Below, one piece after another: positions 34,215 to 42,451 of a stretch of DNA of 64,000 bases; position 1 is the first letter of the stretch, and each line of letters opens with the position of its first letter. The stretch covers positions 1,116,001-1,180,000 of the forward strand of contig WLNI01000001.1 in assembly GCA_009699875.1 (NCBI GenBank), in the 5' to 3' direction. The translations under genes were made by a program, and so were the position numbers. A model generated the notes under the pieces. The model saw nothing but the letters and a program-made list of their open reading frames with translations, did no database searches and was not told where the DNA came from. This DNA comes from Actinomycetota bacterium. Lineage in GTDB: Bacteria; Actinomycetota; Acidimicrobiia; Acidimicrobiales; RAAP-2.

Positions 34215-35501
34215 CTAGGGAGCTGTTTGTCCAGACTTCCCTGAAATTGCGGTTCCACAAAATGCCTTGTCACTGACATTGACGAAGCCATTCGTTTCTG
34301 CTTTGAGGTACCAAGAGCAACTTGGGTTTGGTCCCTTGCCGAAGGTTGTGGCGTAGTCAATGTTGTAGTTCAGCAAGCCATAACCAGTCCAGCCCGAGTA
34401 TTGACGCAGGTTCTTGATAATGCCTGCTGACGTTGGCGTATCACCAGCTAATTCAATTCCCTTGGCCATCAGTTCCATGCCGAGGTAGGACTCGTAGATT
34501 GCAAATGTTGGGAACTGGCTCACTGGACGGTTTGCGTACTTGAGCAACGCAGCCGAGATGGCTTTGGTGCCATCGTTTGGCAAGGTCACAGGACGGAACT
34601 GGGTCCCAAAGTATGCGCCTTGGAGAGAACTCCACGATGGGGTCTTGATGATCGAAGGATCATATCCAGCAGGGAAGACATTGACTTTGACGTTGACGCC
34701 CGCTTGCTTGAGTGCCACCGTCAGGGCGACGCCAGAGTTCACGTCCATGGTTCCTTCGACGGCATTCACGCCCGCTGTCTTTGCTGCCAACGCTGCTGAC
34801 GTGAAGTCGACACTTCCAAATGGAACTGCGGTGTCAAGAACACCCTTCTTCAAGCCAGCTGCCTCTGCGGACCAAATAGCGTTGTTCGCTGCTTGAAGAG
34901 ACGAAGGCGAGATGCTGTAGCCCCAGGCTCCAGCCACGGTACCGCCATGAGATTTCATGAAGGTTCCAAGACCAGTTGATGGTGGGTTCGTGGGGTTTAC
35001 AGATCCCGTGTCAGAAGCAAACATGTTTTCGTAACCTGGGGTTCCCCACTCGAATCCATCAAACGAACCACCCGTCACCGGGATTCCGGCTTGCATTGGG
35101 TATTTCGCTGCGAGGAACATCAGTGCAGAGTCAGAGACAATGCCAACGTTTCCGTCAGAGATTGCTTTTTGAACTTGTGTCACGACGCCACCTGGGTCGG
35201 TCTTGTCGTCGTAGACAGTACCGATGATCTTGTGGCCGTTTGCTCCACCTGCAGCGTTAATGACACCGATCGCAGCGTTGAAACCCTGAGGAGACTGAGA
35301 GAACTGTGGACCTGCCTGACCGGTCAGCGACGTGATCAGGGCGATTTTAATTGGAGCGCCAGCAGCAGCTCCGCTTCCAGCGGTCGTTGATGGTGGCGCA
35401 GTCGTCGTCGAACTAGTCGAGCTACTTCCTGAGGAGCATGCTGCCCCCAAGATTGCTACGGCGACGAGTGACGTCCCGAGCATGATACGCGGACTTTTCA
35501 T
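34215..35501 (-). CDS. Branched-chain amino acid-type ABC transporter substrate-binding lipoprotein
   Basis: 428 residues from ATG 35501, preceded by TAGGGGGA. Lipoprotein signal IMLGTSLVAVAILGAACSSG, a Ser/Thr linker, then a periplasmic-binding fold of the LivJ type (APIKIALITSLTGQAGPQFSQSPQGFNAAIGVINAAGGANGHKIIGTVYDDKTDPGGVVTQVQKAI). Binds a small amino acid or carboxylate outside the membrane and presents it to the permease. It is divergent from the permease/ATPase operon at 35819-39320 and clearly belongs to that transporter. The actual ligand (Leu/Ile/Val, urea or another compound) is not predictable. Confidence 0.9.
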   Translation of the reverse strand: MKSPRIMLGTSLVAVAILGAACSSGSSSTSSTTTAPPSTTAGSGAAAGAPIKIALITSLTGQAGPQFSQSPQGFNAAIGVINAAGGANGHKIIGTVYDDKTDPGGVVTQVQKAISDGNVGIVSDSALMFLAAKYPMQAGIPVTGGSFDGFEWGTPGYENMFASDTGSVNPTNPPSTGLGTFMKSHGGTVAGAWGYSISPSSLQAANNAIWSAEAAGLKKGVLDTAVPFGSVDFTSAALAAKTAGVNAVEGTMDVNSGVALTVALKQAGVNVKVNVFPAGYDPSIIKTPSWSSLQGAYFGTQFRPVTLPNDGTKAISAALLKYANRPVSQFPTFAIYESYLGMELMAKGIELAGDTPTSAGIIKNLRQYSGWTGYGLLNYNIDYATTFGKGPNPSCSWYLKAETNGFVNVSDKAFCGTAISGKSGQTAP

Positions 35502-35818
35502 TTTTCCCCCTATTGGTTGGTCACGTTGCAATGTGAGTGATCTGCTGGGAGAACAGTACTGACTCAGAAGCATGAGAGTCAAAATTTGTTGCGAAGTGCC
35601 CATTTACTGGGGAATCGGGAAATTTCCGTGCAGTTGTGGTCACCGGCGACCAGTCACTGCGTTGGTTGACTGGTCGGATTTGGTCTCATTATTTTGTCGA
35701 TAGGGCTCCTCGGCTGAGGGTGACATGGCTGATCGATGTGCGTGAGTCAGCCAATCCCACTAGATTTCCTCCTACCGAGTTGGGCCAAATTAAAACAAGG
35801 AAGAGAGCGGGGGGATCA
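35502..35818. promoter_or_regulatory. Divergent control region of the Liv-type transporter
   Basis: This 317-bp gap holds the promoters for the substrate-binding protein (leftward) and the permease operon (rightward). Its main visible structure is a perfect inverted repeat, 10-nt arms CGACCAGTCA (35647-35656) and TGACTGGTCG (35667-35676) with a 10-nt spacer. A smaller palindrome GGAAATTTCC lies near 35622. I see no gene; the frame upstream of the permease is open back to 35636 but has no family similarity. Confidence 0.55.
35647..35676 (+). repeat. Inverted repeat in the Liv transporter control region
   Basis: Perfect 10-nt arms CGACCAGTCA and TGACTGGTCG with a 10-nt spacer. It lies about 145 bp from each of the divergent starts, and could be an operator or an RNA hairpin of the permease leader. 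Confidence 0.55.
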
Positions 35819-37795
35819 GTGGTTCAATACATCATCGCTGGGCTAGTGCTCGGTGGGATCTATGCCATCTCTTCTTCGGGATTGGTCGTTACCTACGAGT
35901 CTTCGGGAATCTTGAACTTCGCTTTTGGGTCGATCGCGTTTTTCATCGCACGGCTTTATTACTTCCTCAACATTCAGCACAACATGGGGATCACTGTCTC
36001 AGCGGTGCTGTCATTGGTTGTTGCAGCTCCCGCGCTTGGGATACTTCTGTACTTCGCGCTCTTTCGTTTTCTTCGCCTCTCGTCGTCCCTTGTCAAGGTT
36101 GTTGCGACCCTTGGCCTGAGTGTGGCACTTCCCGCTGTCGCCACCACACTCTTTGGCAATATCTCGATCCTCGTCGCTCCCGGTCTCGCACCTCAACCGG
36201 TGCACGTCTTCATGGTCGCTGGTGTACCGATCACCATGGACCAAGTCATCGTCTACATCAGCGTGATCCTCACCGTCGTCGTTGGTGGCCTCGTTCTCCG
36301 CTTCACTGAAGTAGGTCTGCGAGTTCGTGCCATGGTCGACTCCCCGGCAATGACGAGCCTTTCTGGGACAAATCCAGTTCGGGTCTCGGTTGGCGTCTGG
36401 GCGGTCAGCACATTTTTTGCTGGACTCGCCGGTATTCTTGCGGCGCCGATCATTGGTCTTGATTCACAACATTTCACCTTGTTAGTGGCCGCAGCGTTTG
36501 CTGCAGTCGTTGCCGCACGCCTCCGGAGCATCCCGATCGCGGTCATGGTCAGCTTTGCGATGGGGATTGCCACCTCGCTGATTCAGTACTACCTCCCGAG
36601 CTCAAGCGTGTGGACGTCACGGATGATCACCGCCGTCCCCTTTCTGTTTATCGCCATCTTCTTGGTGTACAACCTCATCTTGCGCAGAGACCTCTCCGAC
36701 TCGACAAAAGTCGGGAGTGCGCTCGACGCTGCGATCGAGCCACACGGACAAGGTGTGTTGGAGAGTTCTGAGGCAGCGGTACTCGACGCATCGATGGGCT
36801 TCATCGCGCGCTATTCAGGACCAATCGTGGTGGCGATCATCGCAATGGTGCTTCCATTCTTGATGTCCGGTGTGTGGTTGACCCTCTTAGTTCAGGCCTA
36901 TGCACTTGGGATTGTGTTCTTAGCGATCACGCTGGTCACTGGCGAAGGAGGGATGATCTGGCTCTGCCAGATCACGTTTGCTGGGATTGGTGGACTTTGG
37001 ACCGCACAGTTGGCGACGGATTATCACTGGCCAGTGCTCCTCGCCGTGTTGGCCGGAGGTCTGATTGCCTTGCCGGTGGGCCTCTTGGTTGGATTCTTGA
37101 CGATCAGGCTCGGTGGACTCTACGTGGCGTTAATTACGCTCACCTTCGCCCTCCTTATGGAGAGTCTGTATTTTACCCAGGGACGATTCTCTAACGGTGG
37201 TCTCGGGGTCAACGTACTTCGTCCAAGTTTTGCCACTTCTGATCGAGCCTTCGCCTATGTGTGTTTATTTGTCTTCATCCTCGTTGCGCTCTTTGTCGTG
37301 AACTTGCGTCGCTCAACAACCGGCATGGCGCTTGACGCGGTTCGATCAAGTGAACCAGGTGCTCGAACACTTGGAATCAGCGTCGTACAGATGAAGATTG
37401 TTGTTGCTGGTTTGGCAGCCCTGTTGGCTGGTATTGGTGGTGGCATGTTGGTAGTAGCCCAGACGGCAGCGCAGCCAGTGAACTACTCAACGTTCCTTGG
37501 TGTTGTCTGGCTGGCGGTCGTTGTTTCCATTGGTATCCGATCGTCGATTGCCGCACTTGTCGCTGGTATTACCTTCCTGGTCTTCCCTCAGCTCGTGACC
37601 ACCTATTTGCCGACAGCCTGGAGCCAGATCCCTGTCATCTTGTTTGGTCTTGGAGCAATCGGAGTGGCGAAGTTCCCACAAGGAACTGTTGAACAGAACG
37701 GCGAAAAATTCCGCCGGATCTTATTGAAGCAAGCGAAAAAACGAAGTGACAAGAAAGAACTCGCGTTGACGTCTCCGCAGGGAGAGGCCACGTGA
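35819..37795 (+). CDS. Fused LivH-LivM branched-chain amino acid ABC permease
   Basis: 658 residues from GTG 35819, which has GCGGGGGGA just upstream. The first ~290 residues are a LivH-type permease (QYIIAGLVLGGIYAISSSGLVVTYESSGILNFAFG). After an acidic/hydrophilic linker (RRDLSDSTKVGSALDAAIEPH) the second half is LivM-type (GIVFLAITLVTGEGGMIWLCQITFAGIGG, GLYVALITLTFALLMESLYF, AVRSSEPGARTLGISVVQMKIVVAGLAALLAGIGGG). Normally these are two genes, so the polypeptide carries both halves of the channel. The C-terminus is basic and overlaps the next gene (GTGA). It works with the two ATPases that follow and the divergent lipoprotein. Confidence 0.9.
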   Translation: MVQYIIAGLVLGGIYAISSSGLVVTYESSGILNFAFGSIAFFIARLYYFLNIQHNMGITVSAVLSLVVAAPALGILLYFALFRFLRLSSSLVKVVATLGLSVALPAVATTLFGNISILVAPGLAPQPVHVFMVAGVPITMDQVIVYISVILTVVVGGLVLRFTEVGLRVRAMVDSPAMTSLSGTNPVRVSVGVWAVSTFFAGLAGILAAPIIGLDSQHFTLLVAAAFAAVVAARLRSIPIAVMVSFAMGIATSLIQYYLPSSSVWTSRMITAVPFLFIAIFLVYNLILRRDLSDSTKVGSALDAAIEPHGQGVLESSEAAVLDASMGFIARYSGPIVVAIIAMVLPFLMSGVWLTLLVQAYALGIVFLAITLVTGEGGMIWLCQITFAGIGGLWTAQLATDYHWPVLLAVLAGGLIALPVGLLVGFLTIRLGGLYVALITLTFALLMESLYFTQGRFSNGGLGVNVLRPSFATSDRAFAYVCLFVFILVALFVVNLRRSTTGMALDAVRSSEPGARTLGISVVQMKIVVAGLAALLAGIGGGMLVVAQTAAQPVNYSTFLGVVWLAVVVSIGIRSSIAALVAGITFLVFPQLVTTYLPTAWSQIPVILFGLGAIGVAKFPQGTVEQNGEKFRRILLKQAKKRSDKKELALTSPQGEAT

Positions 37796-38598
37796 GCGCC
37801 GACGACCAGGTCTTAGTTGGACGGAGCATTACCAAGCGATTTGGTGGGCTCGTGGCGCTGAATGATGTCAGCATTGAAGTTCCCAAGCGAAGCATCGTTG
37901 GATTGGTTGGACCCAATGGTGCCGGGAAGTCGACGCTGTTTGGCTGCCTCTCTGGCTTAACACGGCCAGAAGGTGGATCGGTGATGCTCAATGGTCGCGA
38001 CGTCACCAGAACCAAGCCCCAAAAGCGTGCTCGCCTCGGGATGGCAAGGACCTTCCAACAGCCAGAACTTTTTACCGGATTGACGGTACGAGAACACATT
38101 GTCTTGGCGCATCGTGTTCGCTTTGAGCGACGCCGGCTTTGGAGCGACATGGTGGGACCTCGGTCAATCATGAAGCCACCTGCATCAGAGACCGAAGCCG
38201 TCGATGCAATTATTGAACTCCTCGAGATTGAGCGTCTGGCAAGTATGCCGGTCACGGCGCTCCCTCTTGGGTCGACTCGACTCGTTGAAGTCGCTCGAGC
38301 ATTGGCGTGCGCGCCAGACGTGCTGCTCCTCGATGAACCATTATCAGGATTGGATGTGAACGAGTCTGAAGCACTTGCTCGAGCACTCGTCAAGGTTGTC
38401 ACTGAGGCAGAACGCGATCTGTCGTTGCTGCTGGTGGAACACGATGTCGCAACGGTGCTGGCCATATCGAAAAAGATCTACGTGCTTGACTTTGGTCAGT
38501 TGATTGCCAGCGGCACCCCCGACGAGATCCGATCAAGTGACATCGTGCGCGCTGCCTACCTCGGTGACGATGCGGTGAGCGAAACGGCGGCTGACTAA
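37792..38598 (+). CDS. LivG-type ABC transporter ATPase
   Basis: 268 residues. Walker A GPNGAGKST, Q-loop ARTFQQPELF, Walker B VLLLDEPLSGLD and H-loop VEHDV are present. The ABC signature is degenerate: ALPLGSTRLVEVARALA, i.e. LGSTR in place of LSGGQ-like, comparable to the LPYGxQRxLE version common in LivG proteins. The GTG start overlaps the permease stop. C-terminal YVLDFGQLIASGTPDEI is typical of LivG. Confidence 0.92.
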   Translation: MSADDQVLVGRSITKRFGGLVALNDVSIEVPKRSIVGLVGPNGAGKSTLFGCLSGLTRPEGGSVMLNGRDVTRTKPQKRARLGMARTFQQPELFTGLTVREHIVLAHRVRFERRRLWSDMVGPRSIMKPPASETEAVDAIIELLEIERLASMPVTALPLGSTRLVEVARALACAPDVLLLDEPLSGLDVNESEALARALVKVVTEAERDLSLLLVEHDVATVLAISKKIYVLDFGQLIASGTPDEIRSSDIVRAAYLGDDAVSETAAD

Positions 38599-39320
38599 TG
38601 GCATCGCTTCTTTCGGTCAAGAACCTCTCCGTAAGTTATGGACCGGCCCAAGCAATTTTTGACGTGTCGCTTACTGCAGATGCGGGCGAGGTCGTCGCGA
38701 TTCTCGGGGCCAATGGAGCGGGAAAAAGCACCTTGGCGAGAGCCATCTCTGGACTTGTGCCCTCGTCGAGCGGCAGCGTTGAGTTCGATGGGGCCGACAT
38801 CACGGGGAAACTTGCTCACCAGATCCGGCGAGCTGGCCTCTCCTATATTCCAGAAGGGCGTGGAATCTTCCCGGGGCTCAGCGTCATTGAAAACCTTCGA
38901 ATGGCAGTGGCCCAAGAGCGTCGAGCGGAGCGGGGCCCAGCCATAGAGCGTGCAATCGACATGTTCCCGATTCTCGGTGAACGGCGCCATCAGCGAGCGG
39001 GGAGTCTTTCGGGTGGTGAACAACAAATGCTGGCGTTAGGCCGAGTCTTGGCGGTGCCACCAAAGTTGATTATCGCGGACGAGATGTCACTGGGTCTCGC
39101 CCCCATTGTCACTGAATCAGTGTTCCAAAGCCTCGACGCGGCACGTCAACAAGGAATCACCATCGTCTTGATCGAGCAATTTGTTCACCGAGCCTTGAGC
39201 TTGGCCGATCGTTGCGTGATTTTGGGCCGAGGTGCAGTGACCTGGTCAGGTGCGGCCGCAGATGCAGGACCAGAAGTGCTCGAGAGTTACTTGGGCGCTG
39301 GCACCGAACTCAGCGCATAG
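38598..39320 (+). CDS. LivF-type ABC transporter ATPase
   Basis: 240 residues. Walker A GANGAGKST, GLSYIPEGRGIFPGLSVIENL (LivF hallmark), signature LSGGEQQMLALGRVLA, Walker B KLIIADEMSLGLAP, where Met-Ser replaces the usual Pro, and H-loop IEQFVHRAL in which the switch His is shifted. The ATG overlaps the LivG stop codon by one base (TAATG). Last gene of the transporter operon. Confidence 0.92.
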   Translation: MASLLSVKNLSVSYGPAQAIFDVSLTADAGEVVAILGANGAGKSTLARAISGLVPSSSGSVEFDGADITGKLAHQIRRAGLSYIPEGRGIFPGLSVIENLRMAVAQERRAERGPAIERAIDMFPILGERRHQRAGSLSGGEQQMLALGRVLAVPPKLIIADEMSLGLAPIVTESVFQSLDAARQQGITIVLIEQFVHRALSLADRCVILGRGAVTWSGAAADAGPEVLESYLGAGTELSA

Positions 39321-39365
39321 CGGCGTTCCATAATTACTTCTTGAGGGCGTGAAAGACTACGCAGT

Positions 39366-40094
39366 ATGCGTGACTTCTTTCTCGTCGTGGCAACGTTTGC
39401 CGCCAGCTTGGTGGAGATGGTCGAGGCGCTCACCATTGTCTTAGCTGTGGGAATCACGAAGGGTTGGAAGACGGCCTTCAGCGCCACAGCGACGGCGCTT
39501 CTGACCTTGGGGGTCATCATCATTGGGTTTGGTCCACTGATTTCGAAACTTCCACTTCCGGTCTTGCGCTTGATCGTGGGTGGCTTGTTGTTAATTTTTG
39601 GGCTGCAGTGGTTGAGAAAGGCAGTACTTCGGGCCAGTGGTTTAAAGGCTCTCCATAATGAGGACCAAATATTCGCCGATGAGGTCGCAGCACTCGGTGA
39701 CGTCGCTCCTGGAAAGAACATTGACGGGAAGGGCTTTACCGTCGCATTCAAAGGTGTGCTCTTAGAGGGTCTCGAAGTTGCCTTCATTGTCGTCACCTTT
39801 GGAGCGACGCAACATCGAGTGGGGCTTGCTGCGTTAGGAGCACTTGCAGCGGCGGTGCTTGTCGTCATTGTGGGGCTCTTTGTGCATCGGCCACTGTCGC
39901 GTGTCCCAGAGAACTCTCTCAAGATGGGGGTGGGCGTCTTGCTCACGTCATTTGGAACATTTTGGGCCGGGGAAGGCGTGGGAGCGCACTGGCCTGGTGG
40001 CGATTTTGCCTTGCTCGGCATTCTTGCGTGGGTGCTGCTCATGACTGGTCTCTCGGTACTCTGGCTCCGCTCAAAGACGGTCGTGCGCGCATGA
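39366..40094 (+). CDS. COG4280-type membrane protein with paired Glu motifs
   Basis: 242 residues with about six to seven membrane helices in two homologous halves. Each half begins with a helix carrying two Glu one turn apart: SLVEMVEALTIVLAVG at the N-terminus and VLLEGLEVAFIVVTFG near residue 140. This resembles the RExxE helices of FTR1/EfeU iron permeases and the COG4280 family. Such Glu pairs bind metal ions in FTR1, so metal transport is a reasonable but unproven guess. A 70-residue membrane protein overlaps its stop. No clear ribosome site before the ATG. Confidence 0.65.
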   Translation: MRDFFLVVATFAASLVEMVEALTIVLAVGITKGWKTAFSATATALLTLGVIIIGFGPLISKLPLPVLRLIVGGLLLIFGLQWLRKAVLRASGLKALHNEDQIFADEVAALGDVAPGKNIDGKGFTVAFKGVLLEGLEVAFIVVTFGATQHRVGLAALGALAAAVLVVIVGLFVHRPLSRVPENSLKMGVGVLLTSFGTFWAGEGVGAHWPGGDFALLGILAWVLLMTGLSVLWLRSKTVVRA

Positions 40095-40303
40095 CGCAAC
40101 AACGCTCCTGGATGGTTCGTGTCTATGACGCAGTATTCGATTTTCTCATTGGTGATGACTGGGTTCTCGCTGTCGGAACAGTGGTGACTCTTGGGATCGC
40201 AGCGCTGGTGAGTCTTGTGATGGCTTCATGGTGGGTCATCGTTCTTGGTGTCCCTCTTACTCTTGTGTACTCACTCTCTCGAGCGCTCCAGTTGAAGAAG
40301 TAG
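40091..40303 (+). CDS. Small membrane protein coupled to the COG4280-type gene
   Basis: 70 residues, start ATG overlapping the preceding stop (ATGA), so translationally coupled. Short amphipathic N-terminus (RSWMVRVYDAVFDFLIGDDWVLAVGTVVTLG) then two membrane helices and a Lys-Lys end. The N-terminal phrase YD-VxxFLIGDDW.xAxG suggests a conserved small partner subunit. Function unknown; a stabilising or regulatory subunit of the upstream membrane protein is the simplest idea. Confidence 0.65.
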   Translation: MTQQRSWMVRVYDAVFDFLIGDDWVLAVGTVVTLGIAALVSLVMASWWVIVLGVPLTLVYSLSRALQLKK

Positions 40304-40354
40304 TTCACGTTTTTGATGTGGTGGGGTGATGGCTACCTCAAGTAGAGTCGTTCT

Positions 40355-40903
40355 ATGAATAAAAAAGCCATGCGTTCACTACTTACTAGTTCGTTGGTTA
40401 TCGCAGCGTTGGGGCTCTCAGCGTGTGGGAGTTCTTCAACGAGTGCCTCATCCACGACATCGACAACCACCACGACTGGTGGACCTGTCATGACGCTGCA
40501 ACTCAAGGCTCCCTTGAGCTCAGCAAGTAAGAACCTTCACTCTGTTGGTACGGCGACACAGTATGGATGGAACCAACTTGTGGGAACTTCCACAAATTAC
40601 GGCGAGTCGATCGGTGTTGAAATACTCGGCAATGTTGCCTATACCAATGGAGCGGGCCCATTTTTTGGCTTTGTGACCTACACCTGGCCTGATGGGTCGA
40701 CGATTGGTGTGCGCATGAGTGGACGTGCCGTACCTGGCGCTAATGGCACTACCTCGTTTTCTGCGCCACTCAATGTACTTGGGGGGACTGGCCGCTATGG
40801 AGCAGTCAAAGGAACTGGTCTGTTCACTGGCTCTCGTTCTGGCGTTGTGGGCTCACCGGTTGAATCAACATTTACGCTCCACATAACGAATCCAACGAAC
40901 TAA
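40355..40903 (+). CDS. Lipoprotein with allene-oxide-cyclase/dirigent-like barrel domain
   Basis: 182 residues. Lipoprotein signal (LLTSSLVIAALGLSACGSSS), a Ser/Thr linker, then a ~125-residue beta-barrel-like domain (VGTATQYGWNQLVGTSTNYGESIGVEILGNVAYTNGAGPFFGFVTYTWPDGSTIGVRMSGRAV...FSAPLNVLGGTGRYGAVKGTGLFTGSRSG). The GGTGRYxxxxGxGxFTG turn is typical of allene-oxide-cyclase-barrel-like bacterial proteins. No enzymatic role is implied for bacterial members. TAGAGT sits exactly 6 nt before the ATG, suggesting a leaderless transcript. Confidence 0.7.
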   Translation: MNKKAMRSLLTSSLVIAALGLSACGSSSTSASSTTSTTTTTGGPVMTLQLKAPLSSASKNLHSVGTATQYGWNQLVGTSTNYGESIGVEILGNVAYTNGAGPFFGFVTYTWPDGSTIGVRMSGRAVPGANGTTSFSAPLNVLGGTGRYGAVKGTGLFTGSRSGVVGSPVESTFTLHITNPTN

Positions 40904-41073
40904 ACCAGTACACAAATTATCTTGAAGCCCAGAATCGCTTCTTTTTACCGGTAGGCGTGCTCGCACAGTGGCAGCGTTCAGCGACAGGCACGTCACCCAT
41001 CACTTGGTCGACGTGCTGGCCGCATCCTTTCCAGGTGGGCTTCGAACATTTCTTGCATATCACTTGTCTACAC

Positions 41074-41089
41074 ATACCCCCTAGGGTAT
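41074..41089 (+). promoter_or_regulatory. CsoR-family operator upstream of the DsbA-family gene
   Basis: ATACC and GGTAT arms around the 6-nt spacer CCCTAG, a C/G-rich centre flanked by A/T arms as in CsoR-family operators. It matches the site at 42392-42415 in arm sequence, spacer length and in the ATACCCCC start. A possible -10 (TACGCT, 41103-41108) places the -35 region inside this operator. Confidence 0.72.
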
Positions 41090-41115
41090 CAGAAACAGAG
41101 GGTACGCTAAGAGAG

Positions 41116-41133
41116 ATGGAAGTATTCCAATGA
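41116..41133 (+). CDS. Possible five-codon leader peptide MEVFQ
   Basis: ATG-GAA-GTA-TTC-CAA-TGA begins 7 nt after TACGCT, and its TGA overlaps the ATG of the DsbA-family gene (ATGA). Translation of this mini-ORF from a leaderless start could feed ribosomes into the main gene. It is too short to be sure it is real. Confidence 0.25.
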   Translation: MEVFQ

Positions 41134-41741
41134 GCAAGCTTGAGATCTACGCAGACATTTGGTGTCCGTTCGCCTACGTGGGTGTCATTGCGGCATTGGC
41201 TGAACGCAAAGGTGCAGAATCGCCACAGCCACTTCTTATTCGGTCGTGGCCTCTTGAGTTAGTGAACGGCCAAGGCCTTGATCCGACGACCACAAAGACA
41301 CATGTTGATGAGTTGCGGGACCAAGTCGCCCAAGATCTCTTCCGGGGCTTTCAAATTGAATCCTTCCCCACGTCAACACTTCCCGCACTCGCGCTGGTTG
41401 CTGCCGCTTACGAAGATGATCTGGTCCAAGGAGAAGCTATCAGTATCGAATTGCGCACCATGTTTTTTGAAGAAGGAAGAGATATCTCTGATGATCAAGT
41501 CTTGGTACATCTCGCTCGGCGTTTTGATCTTGATCCTGACGCTCGACTCGACAATGAACGAGTCCTTGTTGATTGGCACGAAGGACAACGCAGGGGCGTG
41601 ATGGGGTCACCTCACTTCTTCTGTGGCGATCGTGACATATTTTGTCCACTCTTAGAAATTGAAAAAGATGAACATGGGCATCTGAATGTTGCTCGGAACA
41701 AAGAGCGGTTGGACGCCTTCCTCGCTCGTTGTTTTTCTTAG
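41130..41741 (+). CDS. DsbA-family (FrnE/GST-kappa-like) oxidoreductase
   Basis: 203 residues. Thioredoxin-like start KLEIYADIWCPFAYVGV, an alpha-helical insert, and C-terminal GVMGSPHFFCGDRDIFCPLLEI (the cis-Pro region SPHF). The active-site position has a single Cys (WCPFA) rather than CxxC, as in many FrnE/2-hydroxychromene-2-carboxylate isomerase-type proteins. It may therefore act in glutathione/mycothiol-type adduct chemistry rather than disulfide formation. No signal peptide, so cytosolic. A CsoR-family operator sits 40-56 bases upstream. Its stop overlaps the stop of the convergent methyltransferase gene. Membership of the CsoR-type regulon is an inference from the operator. Confidence 0.8.
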   Translation: MSKLEIYADIWCPFAYVGVIAALAERKGAESPQPLLIRSWPLELVNGQGLDPTTTKTHVDELRDQVAQDLFRGFQIESFPTSTLPALALVAAAYEDDLVQGEAISIELRTMFFEEGRDISDDQVLVHLARRFDLDPDARLDNERVLVDWHEGQRRGVMGSPHFFCGDRDIFCPLLEIEKDEHGHLNVARNKERLDAFLARCFS

Positions 41742-42349
41742 AGTGAAAGCGGCCGACGTGCCCGGACGAGCGTATCGAGTGCGTGTTTCTCGCCATCATC
41801 GCTTTGTACGGTTCTGGTGACGAGTTCGGCTTTCTCAACGGTGAGTCCCAAGCCTGAGAGGTCGCTAATGACGTCATCGGGTGAAAAAAGAACGTCAGCA
41901 GATGGTGGGCCACCGAAACCGTTCGTGAGGTTCTCGAGCGAGTGAGCGATGATGAGCAACGTGCCTCCTGGGGCAAGGCCGTCGGCAAAGGTTCTGTGTA
42001 ATTTGCCTCGAGCCTCGGAGGGGAGATGAACGTAGGCAAGCACAATGAGATCAAACGAGGAGGTCACTGGTGCCCATGTGGTGATGTCAGCTTCAATCCA
42101 AGAGGCGGTGACGTTGTTGTGCGCTGCCAGTTTGGCAGCTTTTTCGAGAGCCACTGAGGAGAAGTCAACACCAGTGGCTTCCCATCCTTGGAGTGCGAGC
42201 CAGACTGCATTGCGTCCTTCGCCACACGCAACATCGAGAACGGATCCCCGCTGAAGCCCCTCTACTTCGCTCACGAGGAACTGATTGGGCGTGGCAGTCC
42301 AAATGAGCTCGTCACCGTCGTAGCGTTGATTCCAATCTTCACTATTCAT
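41738..42349 (-). CDS. Class I SAM methyltransferase, TehB/TPMT-like
   Basis: 203 residues from the ATG at 42349, which has GAGGGA upstream; the frame is open to 42406. The SAM-binding motif I is VLDVACGEGRNAVWLALQGWEATGVDFSSVALEKA, and motif IV is FDLIVLAYVHLP, with GLAPGGTLLIIAHS following. The N-terminus WNQRYDGDELIWTATPNQFLV is typical of the small TehB/thiopurine methyltransferase-like group, which methylate thiols, tellurite, selenite or related nucleophiles. It is transcribed divergently from the repressor gene; its likely -10 (TATAGT on the minus strand) is the left arm of the shared operator. Confidence 0.82.
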   Translation of the reverse strand: MNSEDWNQRYDGDELIWTATPNQFLVSEVEGLQRGSVLDVACGEGRNAVWLALQGWEATGVDFSSVALEKAAKLAAHNNVTASWIEADITTWAPVTSSFDLIVLAYVHLPSEARGKLHRTFADGLAPGGTLLIIAHSLENLTNGFGGPPSADVLFSPDDVISDLSGLGLTVEKAELVTRTVQSDDGEKHALDTLVRARRPLSL

Positions 42350-42391
42350 AACGATCCCTCTCTCATGGCTGCACTGAGTAACTGCCTCAAT

Positions 42392-42415
42392 CACTATACC
42401 CCCCAAGGTATAGTG
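42392..42415. promoter_or_regulatory. CsoR-family operator between divergent methyltransferase and repressor genes
   Basis: Perfect 9-nt arms CACTATACC (42392-42400) and GGTATAGTG (42407-42415) enclose the spacer CCCCAA. Each arm contains TATAGT read outward, a plausible -10 for the promoter on that strand, so one bound repressor would shut both genes. This predicts autoregulation of the repressor. Confidence 0.8.
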
Positions 42416-42451
42416 TTTGAACGAGAGAGTCCTAAAGAAAACGAGGATGCG

